Shown piece after piece: positions 61,593 through 64,000 of a DNA stretch of 64,000 nt. Positions within the stretch are counted from its first letter, which is position 1; each line of letters begins with the position of its first letter. A model generated the notes under the pieces. The model was given only the letters and a program-made list of their open reading frames with translations, was not told the DNA's origin and did not search any database. The stretch is taken from the NCBI GenBank assembly GCA_026826555.1, contig JAKSZT010020895.1:967303-1031302 (forward strand), written 5' to 3'. A program made the translations under genes and the position numbers. This DNA comes from Tolypeutes matacus (taxonomy: Eukaryota > Chordata > Mammalia > Cingulata > Chlamyphoridae).

Positions 61593-61847
61593 GTGTCTGT
61601 GCATTGGAGAATTGGAAATACTCAGACATTTTTGGTATTAATAAATATTGGCTCTGAATTGACTTTAAATCATGAAGATCCAAAATATTACCGGAGTACA
61701 ATAGTCAGGGCAGAAGGAGATGGATATCAGTTCATCATTAGAATTTTAGGTCGGGTCTGTCACAAAGGGGGTACAGTGTGTCCCTGTACCCATTCTTTTG
61801 TTATATCCCCAATTCCAGAATGTAGAATTGGAATATGCATAATGTGA
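61593..61847 (+). pseudogene. ERV-L protease relic
   Basis: 84 open codons resemble a retroviral aspartic protease: a Trp-x-Ile-Gly N-terminal strand, the catalytic region at residues 18-20, and a cysteine near the end. The usual D-T/S-G catalytic triad reads N-I-G at 61644-61652, so the catalytic aspartate is lost. The frame ends where the nested LTR begins. Confidence 0.7.
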
Positions 61848-62335
61848 TTAGGGCTTTAACTGGGCCACGTCAGTAGGGCATTGAGCCCCATCCCTTAGTG
61901 GGTGGGGAATCAAATGTATATAAAAGGCATGGCAAAGAACAGTGTTGGAGCAGCTTTGATGTTGGTGTTCTGTTGAGGAAGGAGAGAAGGCCCTGGGATA
62001 GAGACAAGCCATTCACCTGAGAGTTCACAGCTGGCCTTGTGGAGAGAGGCAATGCCTAGAGAGCCTCATAGTCTATAGCTGACCTTGTGGAAGAAACAGA
62101 GGAGCTAAGCCCGAAGAGAAATGGAGCCCTGGGAAGAGAGGAACCCAAGAAGCCTGAACCCTGGCAAATGTCGGCAGCTGCCTTCCTCCAACACATAGCA
62201 ACAGACTTTGGTGAGGGAAGAAACTTATGCTTCATGTCCCAGGAACTGTAAGCTTCTACCTGAAATAAATATCCTTTATAAAAACCAACTGATTTCTGGT
62301 ATTTTGCATCAGCACCCCTTTGGCTGACTAATAGA
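61845..62335 (+). mobile_element. MaLR-like LTR (family M) nested in ERV-L
   Basis: Matches 26272-26771 from gggcattgagcccca and tagtgggtggggaatc, through the TATA (gtatataaaagg, about 61918), gccattcacctgagagttca, gagaaatggagccctgggaa, aaataaatatcctttataaa to cccctttggctgactaatag. The first 80 or so bases of the LTR are missing. Upstream is the ERV-L protease end; downstream resumes ERV-L pol (aactggcagaatccctacat). Confidence 0.75.
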
Positions 62336-62344
62336 ATCAGCAAC

Positions 62345-63075
62345 TGGCAGAATCCCTACATTAATTCCCTGATATGTGGAGTGTGAGTTATTATGGTAGG
62401 AAGGCCTCTAACAAGCAACATATTAAACCAAAAGAAATACTACATTCCTGGAGGGATTGCAGATGGCAGTGTCCCCCACGAAGCACTTGATGGATGCATT
62501 CAAATCCCCTACCTGCACAGAAAACAAAGGGGTCTTGTAGGATTACAGTAGAATATCATAAACTTAATCAGGTGGTGACTTCAATCACAGTTGCTGATCC
62601 AGGTGTGATGTCATTGCTTGAGACAATTAAGACATTCCTAGGTACCCGGGTATGAGCTTTTGAACTGGCAAATGCTTTTTCTCAATATCTGTTAATAAAG
62701 ACCAATGGAAACAGTTTTATTTCAGCTGTCAAGGCCAGCAGTATGCCTCCATCATTTACCACAGAGGTATATTAACTCTCAAGCCCCATGGTATAATCTA
62801 GTCTGCAAGGAACTTAATCGTCTTTCCCTTCCACAAGACACCACAGGGTCCATTATATTGATAACATTGTGCTCACTAAACCTAATGAACAAGAAGTACT
62901 AATTACTCTATACTTGTTATGGTCATTAGTGGGTTAGAGATAAAACTAACAAAAAATCAGGGCCCTTCCACCTTGTGAAATTTATAGACATCCAATAATG
63001 TGGGGCATGTGAAGATATCCTTTCCAAGGTAAAGTTTGATCTGACTGCACCTAAAAGTACCTGGTGAGTTGCAGA
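62345..63075 (+). pseudogene. ERV-L reverse transcriptase relic
   Basis: Conceptual reading in shifting frames gives RT landmarks: a proline-glycine-Gly-Ile segment near 62450, a palm region near 62660-62730, a YINS segment near 62780 and a catalytic box that reads Tyr-Ile-Asp-Asn (62854-62865) instead of YxDD. A frame change just before this box (about 62843) and several stops break it. The RT would copy ERV RNA; this one cannot. Confidence 0.75.
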
Positions 63076-63390
63076 AATGAGGTCTATAATGATAATGAGC
63101 ATTTCCCCCTTCTTTTGTTATGGATATATACATAAAGCAAATATCTTTGTTTTATTCCTTCTTTTATCCTCTTGCCATATAGCATCAGTTTTGTTATTTA
63201 AGATAAAGCATATCAAGGATAAGATTGAATATCACTAAAGAACTTGCACCTTCTCCTAGAGAAATGCTTCTTGTTGTAACCAAGACAATTGAATTAGGTT
63301 AGGCAAAACTACAACTGTTCCTGTGTTTATAGAGAGATTGAATACAGAATAAGGAGGGTATAAAGAGGGTACCAAGAAGACATCAGATGG

Positions 63391-63819
63391 CTGTGATGGA
63401 TAATTTCATGCATCAGCTTGTCTAGGTTATAGTGTCCATTGTTTTGTGAAGCAAGCACTGGCCTGCTTGTTACTGTTAGTGTAGTTCTTAGATTTAAATC
63501 ATTTTTCAGTTAATTGTATCCATGGCTGATTACGTATACAACCAATAAAGATTACCTTCAACAATGAGAGGAATCTCCTCCTCCAGTCAATTGGATGTCT
63601 TAAAGCAAGAACTGAGGATTTTAGAAGCCCGAAAGAAGACTTTTTATCTCTACTTCAGTAAGCCCACTTCTGGGGAGTTCAACAGTGCCTTCACTGAGTT
63701 TTCAACATGTGGTCATCCTTGCCAGTTTCCAGGATTGGGTGAGCAAATTCCAATAATAAATATTGTAATATTTACATATATAATATAATGTTTCTGTTTC
63801 TCTGGAGAACCCTAATATA
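63391..63819 (+). mobile_element. MLT2-like LTR, likely the 3' LTR of the ERV-L
   Basis: Starts tgtgatggataatttcatgc, then cagcttgtctaggttatagt, and ends gtttctctggagaaccctaa. This is the pattern of MLT2 LTRs, the LTR partners of ERV-L. It directly follows ERV-L 3' internal sequence in the same orientation. The open frame at 63564-63788 is only LTR sequence. Confidence 0.75.
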
Positions 63820-64000
63820 TCAAGTAAGTAAAAAGATAGTGGATTGAAATGTTAAAAGTATTTTCTTTAAAAAAAAATGTGGCCCATAATTCCCTATCCA
63901 GTGATATAATATTTTAAAATTGGAGGTGTGTTCAGTCCATTATCAGACTAACAAAACCTGAGACAATTCATCACCAACAGAATTGCTTATCAGTAAATAT
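63820..64000. other. Window end, no feature
   Basis: AT-rich, nothing recognised. Confidence 0.4.

Larger units (their letters stand above)
61100..63390 (+). mobile_element. ERV-L internal region, decayed
   Basis: A class III (ERV-L) provirus remnant with protease and RT relics in the expected order, followed by 3' internal sequence (63250-63390) and a 3' MLT2-like LTR. Integrase and most of the 3' half are deleted, the pol region is split by an LTR at 61845-62335, and no 5' LTR is seen. Not functional. Confidence 0.75.

Overview
The window looks like vertebrate, specifically mammalian, nuclear DNA: AT-rich, almost no long ORFs, many decayed LINE-1 (L1) copies, ancient mammalian repeats (MIR, MER5A, MLT1- and MLT2-type LTRs) and olfactory receptor (OR) genes. 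Short tRNA-Ala-like SINEs with A and B boxes and A-rich tails (18683-18869, 49595-49833, 47150-47255) resemble the DAS SINEs of armadillos. The best guess for the source is therefore an armadillo or close xenarthran relative; this rests on remembered repeat features and was not searched.

There is one convincing intact gene: an OR on the + strand at 19688-20647 (319 aa), preceded by a splice acceptor 13 bases upstream of the ATG. A + strand OR tail fragment at 3750-4131 is its paralogue. The two share about 1.4 kb of 3' flank, so they come from a tandem duplication later broken up by an L1 fragment and an LTR. A second OR on the - strand (42379-43258) is a family-14-like pseudogene with several frameshifts and a stop. 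The window is part of an OR cluster in a repeat-rich desert.

Layout: 1-2460, antisense L1; about 2990-3749, LTR-like unit; 3750-6250, OR fragment and duplicated flank; 6765-8180, copies of an unnamed A-tailed repeat called here family X, one apparently inverted by twin priming; 8181-13855, + strand L1 interrupted by X; 15-18.6 kb, gene-free; 18.7-21.7 kb, young SINE and the intact OR; 23.7-25.7 kb, long X copies; 26.05-26.95 kb, MLT1-like LTR split by a younger LTR with a 5-bp target duplication; 27.97-32.8 kb, long antisense L1; 33.1-41.4 kb, two successive + strand L1 5' halves, each with a tRNA-like module in its 5'UTR; 42.4-43.3 kb, OR14-like pseudogene; 43.5-54.5 kb, old repeats and SINEs; 54.6-57.4 kb, LTR fragment, an isolated CpG-rich block and an ERV1-like LTR with a leader; 57.4-61 kb, rearranged L1; 61.1-63.8 kb, a decayed ERV-L with protease and RT relics, a nested LTR and a 3' MLT2-like LTR.

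I found no bacterial-type system, no CRISPR array and no canonical tRNA or rRNA gene. The most unusual items are the tRNA-like modules in L1 5'UTRs, family X, the recurrent 500-bp MaLR-like LTR family and the CpG-rich block with splice-donor-like sites on both strands.
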